Source of the DNA: DASTCZ01 sp035308165
GTDB lineage: Bacteria; Acidobacteriota; Terriglobia; Acidiferrales; UBA7541
Direction: 5' to 3'
Assembly: GCA_035308165.1 (NCBI GenBank)
Contig: DATGHC010000026.1
Coordinates: forward strand, 57,220 to 121,219
DNA: 64,000 nucleotides
Position 1 is the stretch's first letter, and every line of letters begins with the position of its first letter. A program made the position numbers and the translations under genes. Below the pieces are notes generated by a model. That model ran no database searches, was not told the origin of the DNA, and was given only the letters and a program-made list of their open reading frames with translations. Positions 33,261 through 43,232 of this stretch are shown piece by piece.

Positions 33261-34355
33261 ATGCCCAACGAATATCGCCAACGCCTGACGAGGCTCCGAA
33301 AGCGCCTCACGGAATTCCACGCCGAGGCTCTAGTAGTCACACATTCCCCGAATATTTACTACCTGTGCGGATTTCTGGGTTCTGCCGGCATTCTGGTCGT
33401 GGAGCCAACGCGTGTCACTCTCATCACCGACAGCCGCTACATGGTGCAGGCACGGGAGCAGACGCGGGAATCCGGGGTGAGCGTGCTAATCCCGAAGGAG
33501 CCGATCCTGGTGGCCGCCGCCGACCGGCTGGGTTCTATCAGGGGGCGGAAACCGAGAATCGCTCTCGATTTCTCCAATATCACGGTTTCAGAAAAGGCCA
33601 GATTGGTTAAGGCCGCCAGGCACCCTGCCAAATGGATTTCATGCGCCGGGTGGGTCGAAGGGCTCCGGACGGTAAAGTCCGGGGAAGAACTTCGGAGAAT
33701 GAGGGCTGCGGCCCTGCTTATTTCGGGCGTTTTTGACGAAGTGTTTAAGGTGATCCGTCCTGGGATCACTGAACTCGATTTGGCGGCCGAGATAGACTAC
33801 CGCATGCGAAAGCTCGGCGCGGAAGGTCCTTCATTTGAAACCATTGTGGCCTCAGGACCGCGCGCGGCTCTGCCGCATGCCCGCCCGACAAGCCGGCGGC
33901 TACGGAGAAATGAATTGGTGGTGTTGGACGCTGGTGCTATACTCACCGGCTATTGTTCCGATATGACCCGCACGGCGTTCCTGGGACGCGCCCCTGGCCG
34001 CATTAGGCAATGGTACAAAGCGGTCCGGGAAGCGCAGGAGGCCGCCTGTGAGGCGACTGCGGCAGGGGTTCAGGCTGGGGTTCCGGATGCGGCGGCAAGG
34101 CGCGTATTGGAGTCCTATAAGTTGGGAAAGTATTTTATTCATAGCACCGGGCACGGTCTGGGGTTGGAGGTTCATGAAGACCCCCGTCTGGCCAAGGGGC
34201 AGAAGGCACGGATTGAACCTGGAATGGTGGTAACCATCGAGCCGGGTGTCTATGTTCCTGGCATTGGGGGGATTCGGATTGAGGATGATTTGGCGGTTCA
34301 CGCGAACGGGACCGAAATCTTGACTACTACTTCGCGGGAGCTTCTGGAACTCTAA
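33261..34355 (+). CDS. Xaa-Pro aminopeptidase family (M24) peptidase
   Basis: 364 aa. N-terminal creatinase-like domain (HSPNIYYLCGFLGSAGILVV) and C-terminal pita-bread domain. Metal ligands are the two Asp in VVLDAGAILTGYCSDMTRT, His in STGHGLGLEVHE, Glu in VTIEPGVYVPG, and Glu in GIRIEDD. Cytoplasmic. The start abuts the pil terminator with no free ribosome site, yet residue 1 aligns with family N-termini. accB starts 6 bp after its stop; the order pepP-like, accB, accC is conserved in several phyla. Confidence 0.92.
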   Translation: MPNEYRQRLTRLRKRLTEFHAEALVVTHSPNIYYLCGFLGSAGILVVEPTRVTLITDSRYMVQAREQTRESGVSVLIPKEPILVAAADRLGSIRGRKPRIALDFSNITVSEKARLVKAARHPAKWISCAGWVEGLRTVKSGEELRRMRAAALLISGVFDEVFKVIRPGITELDLAAEIDYRMRKLGAEGPSFETIVASGPRAALPHARPTSRRLRRNELVVLDAGAILTGYCSDMTRTAFLGRAPGRIRQWYKAVREAQEAACEATAAGVQAGVPDAAARRVLESYKLGKYFIHSTGHGLGLEVHEDPRLAKGQKARIEPGMVVTIEPGVYVPGIGGIRIEDDLAVHANGTEILTTTSRELLEL

Positions 34356-34361
34356 ACCTCC

Positions 34362-34889
34362 ATGGCACCGAAGAAAAAAACATCCCCTGTCACAGGAGCG
34401 GGCTTGCGAGGGCTAGACCTGCCCGAGGTCGAGCGGCTGCTGGCCTTCATGGACAAGCACGGCTTGGACCAGTTTGAGTATGCGCAGGGGGATTTGCGGA
34501 TTGCCTTGAGGCGCGCCAGTGGAAACGCGGCCGCACAGACTCGAGGCCGCGTTCAAGCGCCGGTCGCAGAGTCAACTTCGCCAACAATTGCCTCAGAAGC
34601 GCCACCGCCCACTCCGGCGCCGCCTGCGCCTGCCGAGGAACTCCACCTGATTAAATCGCCGATCGTCGGCACATTTTTTGCTGCGGCGGGGCCGGAAGCG
34701 CCTCCCTTCGTGAAGGTCGGGGATCATGTTGATTCCGGACAAGTCGTTTGTATTGTGGAAGCCATGAAATTGATGAACGAAATCGAATCGGATGTCAGCG
34801 GAGTCATCCTCCGCATGTTGGTGGAGAATGCCACGCCTGTGGAGTATGGCCAGCCGCTATTTGCCATCCGTCCCAACAGGAAGAAGTAG
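34362..34889 (+). CDS. accB: Biotin carboxyl carrier protein of acetyl-CoA carboxylase
   Basis: 175 aa. The N-terminal helical segment (LDLPEVERLLAFMDKHGLDQFEYAQGDLRIALRR) and Ala/Pro linker lead to a biotinyl domain with VCIVEAMKLMNEIESD, biotin on the Lys of EAMKLM. The KSPIVGTFFAA thumb is typical of bacterial BCCP. It acts with AccC in fatty-acid synthesis. Confidence 0.96.
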   Translation: MAPKKKTSPVTGAGLRGLDLPEVERLLAFMDKHGLDQFEYAQGDLRIALRRASGNAAAQTRGRVQAPVAESTSPTIASEAPPPTPAPPAPAEELHLIKSPIVGTFFAAAGPEAPPFVKVGDHVDSGQVVCIVEAMKLMNEIESDVSGVILRMLVENATPVEYGQPLFAIRPNRKK

Positions 34890-35040
34890 AGAGATTTACC
34901 AGGCGGCGTTCATCGCGCCCGATCGATCGGTCTTTGCAAACTCAAATCCTTAGCCAGAGATACTGGCAAACGCCTTGCCAACCACTCCGACAATCGCGCA
35001 GAGACAATCCCCCACCACGACGAAAACGTCCACGTCGACA

Positions 35041-36396
35041 ATGTTCCGTAAGATATTGATCGCCAATCGCGGCGAAATAGCCTTGCGGGTGATTTGCGCC
35101 TGCAAGGAATTGGGGATTCCGACCGTTGCGGTTTATTCGGAGGCAGACCGCAACTCTCTGCACGTCCGGTTCGCCGATGAGGCGGTGTGCATCGGGCCGC
35201 CACGCAGCAGCGAAAGCTACCTGAATATCCCGCACGTGATCAGCGCGGCGGAAATCACCAATGTGGACGCCATTCATCCCGGCTACGGTTTTCTTTCCGA
35301 GAACGCCAACTTTGCGGAGGTGTGCGAGGCCTCGCGCATCACGCTGATTGGCCCCAGCCCGGGAATGATCCGGCTGATGGGCGAAAAGGAGCGCGCTCGG
35401 CAGGAGGTGGCGGCAGCGGGATTGCCCGTGGTACCCGGCAGTGACGGCATCGTGGAAGATGAAGGCCAGGCACAGAAGGCCGCCAAGCGAATCGGCTATC
35501 CGCTCATCATCAAGGCATCGGCTGGCGGCGGCGGGCGGGGTATGCGCGAGGTGCGCAAGCAGAGCGAATTGGTTGCCGCGTTTGACGCCGCGCGAAACGA
35601 GGCGCAGCAGGCTTTTGGAACGCCCGATGTGTACATGGAAAAGTTGATCGAGAAGCCCCGGCACATTGAATTCCAGGTGCTGGGCGACAAATACGGCAAC
35701 GTGATTCATCTGGGCGAACGCGAGTGCAGCATTCAACGGCGCCACCAGAAATTAATTGAGGAATCGCCATCGCCGGTCATGGATGAAGCCACCCGCAGCG
35801 AGATGGGCAGCAAGGTGGTGAACGCGCTGCGCAAAATTGGCTATACCAACGCGGGAACCGTGGAATTTTTGCGCGATTCGGACGGCAGCTTCTACTTCAT
35901 TGAGATGAACACCCGGATCCAGGTCGAGCATCCGGTCACGGAAATGGTCGCCAACGTAGATCTGATTAAATCGCAAATCCGCATCGCCGCGGGCGAACGG
36001 CTCGAGGATGCTGTGGGCAAAGTGGAATTCCTCGGGCACAGCATTGAATGCCGCATCAACGCAGAAGATCCCGACACGTTCGCGCCTTCCGCCGGGCGCA
36101 TCACCACGTTCCATATCCCTTCGGGAACCGGCGTGCGCGTGGACACGGCGGCCTACGCGGACTCTACGATTCCGCCTTACTACGATTCGCTGATCGCCAA
36201 GCTTATCACCCGGGGCCGCGACCGCGCCGAAGCGCTGGCGCGCATGCGGCGCGCGTTGGACATGTTCATCGTGGAGGGAATCAAAACTTCCATCCCGCTC
36301 CACCGGCGCATCCTTGCCAATTCTGATTTTCAGGCCGGCAACTTCGACACGCATTTCTTGGAGACCTCGGGCCTGTTAGCGCCGCGCGGCAAATGA
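35041..36396 (+). CDS. accC: Biotin carboxylase
   Basis: 451 aa, ATP-grasp enzyme carboxylating the BCCP biotin. MFRKILIANRGEIALRVICAC start, ASAGGGGRGMR glycine-rich loop, GNVIHLGERECSIQRRHQKLIEESPS, EMNTRIQVEHPVTEMV. The start at 35041 fits the family exactly although no good ribosome site is visible; the frame is open back to 34975. 151 bp after accB. The stop overlaps thiE (ATGA). Confidence 0.96.
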   Translation: MFRKILIANRGEIALRVICACKELGIPTVAVYSEADRNSLHVRFADEAVCIGPPRSSESYLNIPHVISAAEITNVDAIHPGYGFLSENANFAEVCEASRITLIGPSPGMIRLMGEKERARQEVAAAGLPVVPGSDGIVEDEGQAQKAAKRIGYPLIIKASAGGGGRGMREVRKQSELVAAFDAARNEAQQAFGTPDVYMEKLIEKPRHIEFQVLGDKYGNVIHLGERECSIQRRHQKLIEESPSPVMDEATRSEMGSKVVNALRKIGYTNAGTVEFLRDSDGSFYFIEMNTRIQVEHPVTEMVANVDLIKSQIRIAAGERLEDAVGKVEFLGHSIECRINAEDPDTFAPSAGRITTFHIPSGTGVRVDTAAYADSTIPPYYDSLIAKLITRGRDRAEALARMRRALDMFIVEGIKTSIPLHRRILANSDFQAGNFDTHFLETSGLLAPRGK

Positions 36397-37049
36397 AGCC
36401 TGCCTTCCCAAGCGTTTATGCCATTTTGACCGCAGATTTGGTCACCGGGGACGAAAGTGCGATCGCCCGCACACTGGCCAATGCTGGCGTGGGGCTGATT
36501 CAATATCGCGATAAAGCCGCATCCTCCCGCACGCTGTTTGAGAAATCCGCGAGAATTGCACATGCACTTGCGGGAAGCGATGTCCGATTTATTGTGAACG
36601 ACCGTCCGGATATTGCGTGCCTAGCTGGTGCGGGAGGAACTCACGTTGGGCAGGAGGATCTGGCTGTCGAAGACGCGCGTGCGGTTTGCGGCGAGGCAGC
36701 ATCTGCGGGCACCGGTGCATCCAGTTTCTGGGTGGGCGTGTCAACACACACTCTAGACCAGGTAGGCGAGGTCGCGAAAACTTCGGCGGACTATATTGCG
36801 GTTGGGCCCATATTCCCCACCAGCACGAAGAAGTCGGACCTGGTCGTAGGCTCGGATTTCATCCGGCGCGCGCGGAAGCTGACCTCCAAGCCGCTGGTTG
36901 CGATTGGCGGTATAACTGTCGCACGCGCTCTCGAAGTCTTCCGTGCTGGCGCGAATTGCGTCGCGGTGGCTAGCGACCTGATCGCCGCGGCCGACCCGGC
37001 AGCGCGCGCCCGGGAATATCTGGGAATTGCCGCAAGTTGTTGCAAGTAG
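36393..37049 (+). CDS. thiE: Thiamine-phosphate synthase
   Basis: 218 aa TIM barrel joining the thiazole and pyrimidine halves of thiamine. VGLIQYRDKAASSRTLFEKSARI (pyrimidine site), FIVNDRPDIACLAGAGGTHVGQEDL, YIAVGPIFPTSTKK, PLVAIGGITVARALEVFRAGANCVAVASDL. Translationally coupled to accC by a 4-bp overlap. No thiamine riboswitch is seen in front. Confidence 0.92.
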   Translation: MKPAFPSVYAILTADLVTGDESAIARTLANAGVGLIQYRDKAASSRTLFEKSARIAHALAGSDVRFIVNDRPDIACLAGAGGTHVGQEDLAVEDARAVCGEAASAGTGASSFWVGVSTHTLDQVGEVAKTSADYIAVGPIFPTSTKKSDLVVGSDFIRRARKLTSKPLVAIGGITVARALEVFRAGANCVAVASDLIAAADPAARAREYLGIAASCCK

Positions 37050-37298
37050 TCCAGTTTGTGCGCAGCCTGAGAAATTCCGGTTCGGTCTTTATAGTTTGAT
37101 GGCAGTCTCGATTGATAATGGATTTCGGGGCCAAAAAGCGCAGTAGACTAAGCCTGTTTTGATTGTCTTCACAGTTCGTGGGCAACGTAAGCCAAGAATC
37201 TGAATCAATCTGGAACAAGTTTGCGCTGAGATGTGCAACGCGTGTCCAAGAGTCAGATTCAAGTTGTGCGGGCGCTCCAGCGAAAGGAGTAACACCGG

Positions 37299-38843
37299 AT
37301 GGCCAGCTCCATAATGATCAAGAAGCCGATCGCCACGATTATGGCGGAATCCGCGGAAGTGGGTGAGCATTCGCTGAAACGAGCCCTGACTTCCACCAAC
37401 CTGATTTCACTGGGGATCGGGGCCATTATCGGGACGGGAATTTTCGTTCTCACCGGCGCGGCATCGGCGAATTATGCCGGACCGGCCATCGTCCTTTCTT
37501 TCATCCTTGCAGCCTTCGCCTGCGTCTTCGCTGGCCTGTGTTACGCCGAGTTTTCGGCGATGATTCCCGTAGCGGGTTCGGCCTACACGTATGGATACGC
37601 GACGCTTGGGGAATTGATTGCCTGGATTATTGGATGGGACCTGGTGCTCGAGTATGCCTTCGGCGCCGCGACAGTTGCCTCAGGCTGGAGCGGTTACGTC
37701 ATCAGCTTCCTCCAGGATTTTGGAATCCATATCAATCCTGCGATTGCAGGCACTCCCGGCGCTGAGTTCGTCCTTTACAAGGGCAGATGGGAGATGCTGA
37801 GCCGCATCCTGCCAACGCTTCAAACCGCAGGAATTGACCCTGGGTCCTTGCAACATGCCACCGGAGTGTTCAATTTCGTGGCATTCATTGGGATAGCGCT
37901 CTGCACGACTATCTTAGTAATCGGGATTAAAGAGTCGGCAAACATCAACTCCCTCATCGTTTTCATCAAGGTATGCGTCCTGCTGATTTTCATCGGCCTC
38001 GGCGCTCATTTCATTTTTAAGAATCCCTCGGTGGCAACGGCCAATTGGCATCCGTTCCTTCCACCAAATACAGGACAGTTTGGAGAGTTCGGTTGGTCCG
38101 GGGTCGTTCGGGCAGCTGGGGTGATCTTCTTCGCATACATCGGGTTTGACGCGGTCTCGACCGCAGCCCAGGAAGCCAAGGATCCCAAGCGCGACATGCC
38201 CATCGGAATCCTTGGATCGCTTATCATCTGCACCATTCTCTACATCCTTGTGGCCGGAACGCTAACAGGACTTGTGAAATACACGACCCTGAATGTTCCG
38301 GACCCAATCGCTATCGGCATCGACCGGACTGGCGTGGGATGGGGAAGCTTCCTGGTAAAACTTGGCGCGATTTGCGGTTTGAGTAGCACGATGATCGTGA
38401 TGTTGCTCGGCCAGTCTCGTGTGTTTTTTTCAATGTCGCGGGATGGGTTGTTACCAAGGTGGGCGAGTAAGGTTCACCCGAAATTTCGAACCCCTTATAT
38501 TTCCTCGATTTTTGTGGGAATCTTCGTAGCCATTTTTGCCTCGGTGATTCCTATCCGAGTATTGGGTGAACTTGTAAGCATTGGCACTCTGCTGGCCTTC
38601 GTTATCGTTTGCGCGGGAGTGTGGGTGCTCCGCAGACGTGATCCTGGCATGGTGCGTCCATTCAAAACTCCCTGGGTGCCTTTTGTTCCGATTATGGGTA
38701 TCGCAATTTCATTGCTCATGATGCTCGGACTGCCCTTGGATACATGGATTCGTCTTTTTGTGTGGCTCATTCTGGGCCTGATTCTTTACTTTACTTACGG
38801 ACGCTCGCACAGCCGCGTCGGCAATCCTCAACTCAACAAATAA
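37299..38843 (+). CDS. APC-family amino-acid permease (cationic amino-acid type)
   Basis: 514 aa, about 12 transmembrane helices. The signature GIGAIIGTGIFVLTGAAS in TM1, AFACVFAGLCYAEFSAMIPVAGSAYTYGYATLGE in TM2-3, and FFAYIGFDAVSTAAQEAKDPKRDMPIGI place it in the YfnA/CAT branch. AAAGGAG precedes the ATG by 10 nt. The 249 bp upstream (37050-37298) hold no other gene. Confidence 0.93.
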   Translation: MASSIMIKKPIATIMAESAEVGEHSLKRALTSTNLISLGIGAIIGTGIFVLTGAASANYAGPAIVLSFILAAFACVFAGLCYAEFSAMIPVAGSAYTYGYATLGELIAWIIGWDLVLEYAFGAATVASGWSGYVISFLQDFGIHINPAIAGTPGAEFVLYKGRWEMLSRILPTLQTAGIDPGSLQHATGVFNFVAFIGIALCTTILVIGIKESANINSLIVFIKVCVLLIFIGLGAHFIFKNPSVATANWHPFLPPNTGQFGEFGWSGVVRAAGVIFFAYIGFDAVSTAAQEAKDPKRDMPIGILGSLIICTILYILVAGTLTGLVKYTTLNVPDPIAIGIDRTGVGWGSFLVKLGAICGLSSTMIVMLLGQSRVFFSMSRDGLLPRWASKVHPKFRTPYISSIFVGIFVAIFASVIPIRVLGELVSIGTLLAFVIVCAGVWVLRRRDPGMVRPFKTPWVPFVPIMGIAISLLMMLGLPLDTWIRLFVWLILGLILYFTYGRSHSRVGNPQLNK

Positions 38844-38935
38844 ATTCAGGCAAATTGCAACCCCGGCCGGATGGCGCAAACGCGCCCGCCGCTCCATGAT
38901 TCTTGTGTGACGCAGAGGTGAGTTAAGCTATACCA

Positions 38936-40954
38936 TTGCGTCCGCACATGGTGACCCCTTCATTTCGCAAACTCCTGCGTCGGCTCAATCCGATTGACCG
39001 CATCGCGGTCTCTCTAGTCGCTCTTTATGCTCTGGTTTGGATTGCGCAATTGGCCGGGTATGAGCCGCCTCTGGCCGGTTTGATCGCCTTCTTTTTCTTC
39101 CTCTCCTTGAGCTATCTGGTTTTCCGGATCGGCGGTTGGGCGCGAATGCGGCTGATGTGGAGCCTCCGGAATCGCTTGATCATGGCCTATCTATTTATCG
39201 CCGTCGCGCCTCTATTGATGCTGCTCATAATGATTGTGTTATCCGCGCGGATTCTCTACTCGCAATTGGGTGGATATCTCCTGGTGGAAGATCTGCAGAA
39301 AAAAGTAGAGGAGGTGTCCGATGCGGCCGACACGGTTGCATCCGCAGCAGCAATGTTTCCCCCTGATTCCCGCAAAGTTACCGTGCAAACTCCGAATCAA
39401 CTCCCCGTTGAGCTTGAAGCCCACCTGGCAACCATTTCGGCTGGTTTGCCTGAACTGGAATTTGATTTGCACGCGGATGGACGGCTGATTCAAGAAGCGG
39501 GAGCCCAGCGTGCGGGGCATTACGAAGGATTGGTACAAACGGCGGATGGCGTGTGGCTGGTGGGCGAGGTTGCGCGCGGCCGGGCCATTGTCAGAGCGCG
39601 GGTGCCTGTAACCCCGCAATTCCTGGAAAGCGTGGCGACGTTTCTCGGCCCCATTCAGATCCGCACCACGCGCCCGGCCTCGTCCTCCGATCCCTCGGGG
39701 TCGGTCATAAACATTGGAGGCGGCCAGTTCCTCGCCGCCGAGAAAATTGAGACCCGCAAACGCAAGCTTGCGTCCGCCATGCACTGGTACGATTTCCAAA
39801 TTAAAGACGGCATCGCGAATATTGATTCGGTGCGGGAGGACTCCGCTACGCACACGCTGGTACCCAGCCCCGTTTTCGCCATTTACTCGGCCCGATTGAC
39901 ACAGATTAACGCCAAATTGTTTTCATCCCTGGGCGACCTCAGTAACACCTATGTGGAGTTGCTCCTTTTTGTCGGGCTCGTGTTTTTGGTGCTGGAAGCA
40001 GGAGCGCTGGTCACGGGGATCGTTTTGACGCGCACCATCACCCGGTCCGTCGGCGATCTGTACACTGCGACGCAATATGTCCGGGCCGGCGATTTCAGCC
40101 ATCGGGTCCGCGTCGAACGCGCCGATCAATTGGGCGCCTTGGGCGAATCATTCAATGCCATGTCCAGTTCGATTGATTCGCTGGTGGAGGAGCAAAGGAA
40201 GCGCCAGCGATTGGAAAATGAGATTTCCATTGCTCATGAGGTGCAGTCACAACTGTTTCCGCGCAGTCTCCCCGCTTTGCCCGGGATTCAGCTGGCTGCA
40301 TTTTGCAAGCCGGCCCGTGGCGTCAGCGGCGATTACTACGATTTTCTGCCGCTGGGGAATTCGAGGCTGGCCATCGCGCTCGCGGACATCAGCGGGAAGG
40401 GAATTTCGGCTGCGCTGCTGATGGCCAGCGTGCAGGCCGCTCTGCGCAGTCATTTATTGCTGGACACCAATGTTGCGCCCAACGCATCGGAGGTGGTCAA
40501 CCGGATCAATCGGCACCTTTATTTGAATACCGCGGAAGACCGCTTCGCCACGTTCTTTTTTGCCATCTATGATTCGTCCACTCGTTTATTGCGCTATACG
40601 AACGCGGGCCACGTCCCACCGATGTGCATTTGTAAGGAAAGAATCCAGACCCTTGAAACCGGCGGCACGGTCGTCGGTGTATTTGAAGATGCTGTGTACG
40701 AAGAAGGCTTGATGGAAGTAAGCCCGGGCTCGACCTTGGTGGTTTATAGCGACGGTTTGGTCGAGCCGGAAAACGTATACGGAGAAGAATTTGGCATGGG
40801 CCGCTTGCAGGATGTCGCCTTGCGCCATCAACAGTCGAGCGCCGATTCCATGGTGTCTGCCTTGTTGGTTGCCGCCGAGGAGTGGGCGGGCACGGCCGAA
40901 CAGGCCGACGACATGACTGTGATCGTTGCCAGACTGGGCGACCACTCCCGCTAG
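38936..40954 (+). CDS. Membrane PP2C (SpoIIE/RsbU-type) phosphatase with HAMP domain
   Basis: 672 aa. Two N-terminal transmembrane helices, a third at ~80-105 (LIMAYLFIAVAPLLMLLIMIVL), an extracytoplasmic sensor (~105-335), TM (~340-365, LLLFVGLVFLVLEAGALVTGIVL), HAMP (ARAGDFSHRVRVERADQLGALGESFN), then a PP2C-like phosphatase: GDYYDFLPL, ALADISGKGISAALLMAS, DRFATFFFAIYD, LVVYSDGLVEPEN, ADDMTVIVARL. It probably relieves an anti-sigma/STAS switch. TTG at 38936 or ATG at 38948 may be the start. Confidence 0.9.
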   Translation: MRPHMVTPSFRKLLRRLNPIDRIAVSLVALYALVWIAQLAGYEPPLAGLIAFFFFLSLSYLVFRIGGWARMRLMWSLRNRLIMAYLFIAVAPLLMLLIMIVLSARILYSQLGGYLLVEDLQKKVEEVSDAADTVASAAAMFPPDSRKVTVQTPNQLPVELEAHLATISAGLPELEFDLHADGRLIQEAGAQRAGHYEGLVQTADGVWLVGEVARGRAIVRARVPVTPQFLESVATFLGPIQIRTTRPASSSDPSGSVINIGGGQFLAAEKIETRKRKLASAMHWYDFQIKDGIANIDSVREDSATHTLVPSPVFAIYSARLTQINAKLFSSLGDLSNTYVELLLFVGLVFLVLEAGALVTGIVLTRTITRSVGDLYTATQYVRAGDFSHRVRVERADQLGALGESFNAMSSSIDSLVEEQRKRQRLENEISIAHEVQSQLFPRSLPALPGIQLAAFCKPARGVSGDYYDFLPLGNSRLAIALADISGKGISAALLMASVQAALRSHLLLDTNVAPNASEVVNRINRHLYLNTAEDRFATFFFAIYDSSTRLLRYTNAGHVPPMCICKERIQTLETGGTVVGVFEDAVYEEGLMEVSPGSTLVVYSDGLVEPENVYGEEFGMGRLQDVALRHQQSSADSMVSALLVAAEEWAGTAEQADDMTVIVARLGDHSR

Positions 40955-41022
40955 GGCTGTCGGCCCGGATTCGATATAATTACTTTGCGCGCGGATTTCG
41001 CCGCGCCGATCGCTTAACTCCC

Positions 41023-42636
41023 ATGAGAATTCTGACCGCAGCACAGATGCGCGAGGCCGACCGGCTCACCTCTGAGCGCCACGGCGTCACAAGTTTGCAA
41101 TTGATGGGCAACGCCGGAAGTGGCGTGGTCGCATTTCTTCAAAAAGAATATCCGGATCTGGCGAAGCGGCGAATTCTGATCCTGTGCGGCAAAGGCAACA
41201 ACGGCGGCGACGGATTTGTGGTGGCGCGGTTGCTTTTCCAGTTGGGCTCAAAGCCAGGTGTTTTCCTGTTCGCCCGGCCGGAAGAGGTTCAAGGTGACGC
41301 CGCTTTTAATCTGGAGCGGTGGCGCCACGTGGGTGGCGCGCTCACTACCATCACGGAAATCGGCGAATGGAAAGATTGGATGGACAATGTCCTCGGCGCG
41401 CACGAACTTGTCGTGGATGCGCTGCTGGGCACAGGACTTTCTAAGCCCGTAGAGGGGCTGCTCGCGTATGTGATTCAGAGCATCAACGAGCACTCAATTT
41501 ATGCCCGGCACAAATCGCGGGTTCTGGCTGTGGATATGCCTTCGGGCCTGCCCTCGGACGACGCGCCGGCGATGTGGCCCGTGATGCGCGCGGATTGGAC
41601 GGTAACTTTCACCGCGCCAAAGATCGGGCAGCTCCTTTCTCCTGCATGCGAAAACGTCGGACGTTTGATCGTCCATTCCATCGGCACACCGCGCTCGCTC
41701 GTGGAGCAGTTGCCGGGCGGCGGGCCCGATCTGCGATGGCTCGAGCCGGGAGAATTTCGCGCGCTCCCCTTGCGCCGCCGCGCGGATACGAACAAGGGGA
41801 CGTATGGCCACGCGTTGATCGTGGCTGGGTCCCGCGGGAAGGCGGGTGCCGCAGCCCTGGCGGGGTGGGGAGCACTGCGCACCGGAGCGGGACTGGTTAC
41901 CGTGGCCACGCCCGAAGACGGGCTTCCTGTTGCTGCCTCGTACCTGCCCGAATTGATGACTGCGCCTCTGGCGCAAACTACAGCTGGCACGATCAGTCTG
42001 CGCAATTTCAAGAGCGGCGCGTTCAAACAACTTGTGAAAGGCAAGAACGTTCTCGCAATCGGTCCCGGACTTACCACGCAAAAAGAGACGCAGAAATTCG
42101 TGCTGCAAGCGCTGGCGGAATGTCCGCTTCCAATTGTTCTGGATGCCGACGGGCTGAACGCATTGGCCGCGGCAAAGAAGCCACTTCTCAAGCGCAGATC
42201 GCAGGCTCTGGTGTTGACGCCCCATCCCGGCGAGATGGCCCGGCTGCTTGGCGTTACCACGCAAGAAATTCAGGCGGACCGGCTCGGCTCCGCGACGCGC
42301 GCTGCAAAGAAGTACAGAGCATTTATTGTGTTGAAGGGTTTTCACACCATTGTGGCGACGCCCGACGGCTGCGCATTCATAAATTCGACAGGTAATCCGG
42401 GCATGGCCACTGCAGGAACAGGAGACGTCTTGACCGGTATGTTAGCCGGACTTACAGCGCAATTCGGAATTCAAAATTGGGAACGCATACTGGGATTGGG
42501 AGTTTATTTGCATGGCCTCGCTGGCGATATTGCTTCCGCGCGCGTAGGCGAAGCTCCTCTGATTGCCTCAGATCTTATCGGCGCGATTCCTGAAGCCTTC
42601 ATGAAGCTGCGCGCGGAGTTAGAAGATGGCTTTTGA
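41023..42636 (+). CDS. nnrDE: Bifunctional NAD(P)HX epimerase / ADP-dependent dehydratase
   Basis: 537 aa. The N-terminal epimerase (YjeF_N) has ILTAAQMREADRLTS and LCGKGNNGGDGFVVARLL. The C-terminal ribokinase-like dehydratase has HALIVAGSRGKAGAAALAGWGALRTGAGLVTVATP, VLTPHPGEMARLLG, and NPGMATAGTGDVLTGMLAGL. It repairs hydrated NAD(P)H. ATG at 41023 matches family starts. It overlaps tsaE by 11 bp. Confidence 0.95.
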   Translation: MRILTAAQMREADRLTSERHGVTSLQLMGNAGSGVVAFLQKEYPDLAKRRILILCGKGNNGGDGFVVARLLFQLGSKPGVFLFARPEEVQGDAAFNLERWRHVGGALTTITEIGEWKDWMDNVLGAHELVVDALLGTGLSKPVEGLLAYVIQSINEHSIYARHKSRVLAVDMPSGLPSDDAPAMWPVMRADWTVTFTAPKIGQLLSPACENVGRLIVHSIGTPRSLVEQLPGGGPDLRWLEPGEFRALPLRRRADTNKGTYGHALIVAGSRGKAGAAALAGWGALRTGAGLVTVATPEDGLPVAASYLPELMTAPLAQTTAGTISLRNFKSGAFKQLVKGKNVLAIGPGLTTQKETQKFVLQALAECPLPIVLDADGLNALAAAKKPLLKRRSQALVLTPHPGEMARLLGVTTQEIQADRLGSATRAAKKYRAFIVLKGFHTIVATPDGCAFINSTGNPGMATAGTGDVLTGMLAGLTAQFGIQNWERILGLGVYLHGLAGDIASARVGEAPLIASDLIGAIPEAFMKLRAELEDGF

Positions 42637-43126
42637 GGAAATCCTCACCAATTCCGCAGAAGAAACCACTCAGTTTGGGCGGGCGATAGCTGCGAGGCTC
42701 GCGACGCCCGCACTCGTGTTGCTCAAGGGCGACCTCGGGTCCGGGAAGACCACGCTCTCAAAGGGAATCGTCAGTGGCCTGGGTGTGGCACGCGAGGAAG
42801 ATGTCACCAGCCCTACATTCACTCTGGTCCACTCCTACAAGAAACAGGGCCCGCAGGCCTTGAAAGTTTTCCACGTGGACCTTTACCGGCTGGAAGGCAC
42901 TCACGATTTGGAATCCATTGCCTTGGAGGACTTGCTTGCTGAACCCGCTGTGGTCATCATTGAGTGGTCGGAGCGGCTTACTCTGCGTTCCGACTGGCCC
43001 ATCGTGCGAATTGAACTGGAGCACCAGGGCGGCGATTGTCGGCGCCTTCGAGTCACCGGCCTGAACGAACTGATTGCGCCAGCAAACGCCTCGGGCTTCC
43101 CAATCCCTTCCAAAAAGGCCACTTAG
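42626..43126 (+). CDS. tsaE: tRNA t6A modification ATPase TsaE
   Basis: 166 aa P-loop protein: LLKGDLGSGKTTLSKGIVSGLG, VTSPTFTLVHSY, FHVDLYRLEGTHDLESIALEDLL, VIIEWSER. Part of the TsaBDE complex making threonylcarbamoyl-adenosine at tRNA position 37. The nnrDE-tsaE pairing is a common conserved neighbourhood. Confidence 0.95.
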   Translation: MAFEEILTNSAEETTQFGRAIAARLATPALVLLKGDLGSGKTTLSKGIVSGLGVAREEDVTSPTFTLVHSYKKQGPQALKVFHVDLYRLEGTHDLESIALEDLLAEPAVVIIEWSERLTLRSDWPIVRIELEHQGGDCRRLRVTGLNELIAPANASGFPIPSKKAT

Positions 43127-43232
43127 CAGCTCCTGTACCCACCCCAGTTACAACTTTGTGGACAAGGCAGACGAGCGCCCTTGTTGCCGTATGGTCGCCT
43201 TGCTAGAGTGATATGTAGCCCATTTTTCGTCA

